The notes beneath the pieces are model-generated. The model had not been told where the DNA came from. It worked only from the letters and a program-made list of their open reading frames with translations, and ran no database searches. Position numbers and translations under genes: made by a program. Shown here in pieces: positions 5,734 through 6,138 of a stretch of DNA of 6,138 nt. Position 1 is the first letter of the stretch; each line of letters begins with the position of its first letter. The stretch is from Hyphomicrobiales bacterium (lineage in GTDB: Bacteria > Pseudomonadota > Alphaproteobacteria > Rhizobiales > JAUVMS01): assembly GCA_030600135.1 (NCBI GenBank), contig JAUVMS010000217.1:1-6138 (forward strand), given 5' to 3'.

Positions 5734-5739
5734 TATAAT
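5734..5739 (+). promoter_or_regulatory. TATAAT box in an A+T run
   Basis: A perfect TATAAT lies in an A+T-rich run (5722-5745). The hexamer 17 bases upstream, TGTGCA (5711-5716), matches the -35 consensus at only 3 of 6 positions. A start near 5746 would give a transcript of about 130 bases ending at the terminator at 5848-5875. AT-rich runs produce such boxes by chance, so confidence is low. Confidence 0.35.
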
Positions 5740-5765
5740 AATATCAGTATGTTAGGTTGGATTGT

Positions 5766-5780
5766 TGGCGGAGGGAGAGT
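5766..5780. repeat. Right copy of att-like direct repeat
   Basis: TGGCGGAGGGAGAGT, 14 of 15 identical to 4076-4090. In reverse it reads CTCTCCCTCCGCCA, like a serine-type tRNA 3' end. It lies about 155 bases from the integrase start, a fitting place for an attachment core. Confidence 0.4.
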
Positions 5781-5847
5781 CCGCTTTACTGTTATTCGTG
5801 CTCGTCCTTATCTGATCGCTTGCCCCTAAATTAACAGTAGTTTCACT

Positions 5848-5875
5848 AGGACATCGTTCGCAAGCGTCCTTTTTT
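5848..5875 (+). terminator. Rho-independent terminator, rightward
   Basis: AGGAC (5848-5852) pairs with GTCCT (5866-5870), with inner pairs closing a CGCA loop (5859-5862), followed by six T (5870-5875). An alternative fold gives AGGA/TCCT plus CGTT/AGCG with a 3-base bulge. No annotated gene to the left runs rightward into it, since the antitoxin operon runs left; it therefore implies an unseen rightward transcript or insulates the integrase. Confidence 0.6.
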
Positions 5876-5898
5876 AGTCGCGTCAAACCGGATCCAAA

Positions 5899-5917
5899 GT
5901 TAGGGTAGAGGTTAGGG
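5899..5917 (+). repeat. Short direct repeat before the integrase
   Basis: GTTAGGG occurs at 5899-5905 and 5911-5917, and a related GTTAGGT at 5751-5757. The 12-base period fits neighbouring protein sites, such as integrase arm sites or a regulator, but the motif is short. Confidence 0.3.
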
Positions 5918-5926
5918 AAGCGCATC

Positions 5927-5932
5927 GGAGGG
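5927..5932 (+). promoter_or_regulatory. Ribosome binding site that decides the integrase start
   Basis: GGAGGG ends 4 bases before the TTG at 5937. The frame has a stop (TAG) at 5913-5915 and no ATG, GTG or other TTG between it and 5937, so this TTG is the only sensible start. Confidence 0.7.
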
Positions 5933-5936
5933 CGTT

Positions 5937-6138
5937 TTGGCTCGAAACTCGAACCGGCTGACCGCGCGGCGCGTCGCGACGCTGACGAAACCGGGCCTCT
6001 ATGCGGACGGCAACGGTCTCTATCTCGGCGTCGGTAAGGGCGCTGCGCGGTCGTGGGTCTACGTTTACCGACGCGGGACTAAGCGTACGGAACTTGGGCT
6101 CGGAAGCCTTCGCGACGTTTCGCTCGCCGAGGCCCGAA
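5937..6138 (+). CDS. P4-type tyrosine integrase, N-terminal part, runs off the window
   Basis: The 67 visible residues form the arm-DNA-binding domain (DUF4102) at the N terminus of P4-like tyrosine recombinases. Recognisable pieces: NRLTARRVATL (6-16), the KPGLYADGNGLYLGVG core (17-32), RSWVYVYRRGTKRTELGLG (37-55), and SLRDVSLAEAR at the end (56-66), the near-invariant close of this domain. Such integrases insert genomic islands into tRNA genes by recombination at att cores. The core-binding and catalytic domains (R-H-R-Y) lie beyond base 6138, so whether the gene is intact cannot be judged. It starts at TTG with GGAGGG 4 bases upstream; the rare start may keep expression low. It reads away from the toxin-antitoxin module, and the att-like repeat at 5766-5780 lies between them. 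Confidence 0.93.
   Translation, partial: MARNSNRLTARRVATLTKPGLYADGNGLYLGVGKGAARSWVYVYRRGTKRTELGLGSLRDVSLAEAR

Larger units (their letters stand above)
5479..5936. other. 458-base non-coding region between antitoxin and integrase
   Basis: No conserved protein-coding gene is visible. The content, left to right: the leftward antitoxin promoter; a small dyad ACCGA/TCGGT (5655-5670); a 12-pair inverted repeat (5679-5719); an A+T run with TATAAT (about 5722-5745); the right att-like repeat (5766-5780), whose GCGGA also pairs with TCCGC (5768-5784); an 8-base inverted repeat TACTGTTA/TAACAGTA (5787-5794 and 5832-5839); a rightward terminator (5848-5875); and GTTAGGG twice (5899-5917). Dense symmetric elements upstream of an integrase are what an attachment and control region would look like, but a short RNA is also possible. 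Confidence 0.6.

Noticed and set aside
5766..5790. Possible tRNA gene on the minus strand
   Set aside because: Only an acceptor-end-like 14-mer is present; there is no T-arm GTTCGA, anticodon arm or D-arm next to it.

Overview
The window looks like chromosome from a GC-rich alphaproteobacterium, probably of the Hyphomicrobiales (a Devosia-like organism is a guess from gene content and codon use). GC-rich, house-style genes alternate with stretches that are visibly more AT-rich and carry defence or mobile functions. This reads as a chromosomal backbone interrupted by small accessory modules next to an integrase.

Left part (1-2174): the 3' nine-tenths of a MipA/OmpV-type outer-membrane protein gene, a candidate terminator, then a gene for a 356-residue TIR-domain protein. 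The TIR protein has a canonical TIR catalytic glutamate in its first half and what looks like a degenerate second TIR-like core in its second half. The last 20 bases of the mipA gene recur, one base shorter, just after the TIR gene, at the point where AT-rich sequence switches back to GC-rich. This suggests the TIR gene was added as a unit with duplication of the mipA 3' end.

Middle (2175-3976): a class III PLP enzyme that closely resembles 2,2-dialkylglycine decarboxylase, with a perfect 7-7-7 inverted repeat just upstream as a candidate operator. A GNAT acetyltransferase on the opposite strand follows; the two genes overlap tail to tail by 4 bases.

Right part (3977-6138): a lower-GC island edge. 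It holds a leftward toxin-antitoxin operon of the VapBC45 type: a 238-residue antitoxin with an N-terminal helix-turn-helix and C-terminal DUF433-like domain, then a 132-residue PIN-like toxin joined by a GTGA stop/start overlap. The module is bracketed by a 15-base near-identical direct repeat (4076-4090 and 5766-5780) resembling the 3' end of a serine-type tRNA in reverse, i.e. an att-like sequence. Beyond the right copy lie a structured non-coding stretch with a TATAAT box and a rho-independent terminator, and then the start of a P4-type tyrosine integrase that runs off the window.

Working together: mipA, the decarboxylase and the acetyltransferase look like ordinary metabolism and envelope genes. 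The TIR protein, the VapBC45-like pair and the integrase form an accessory layer of probable defence, stabilisation and mobility. I see no tRNA, rRNA, CRISPR array or complete insertion sequence.
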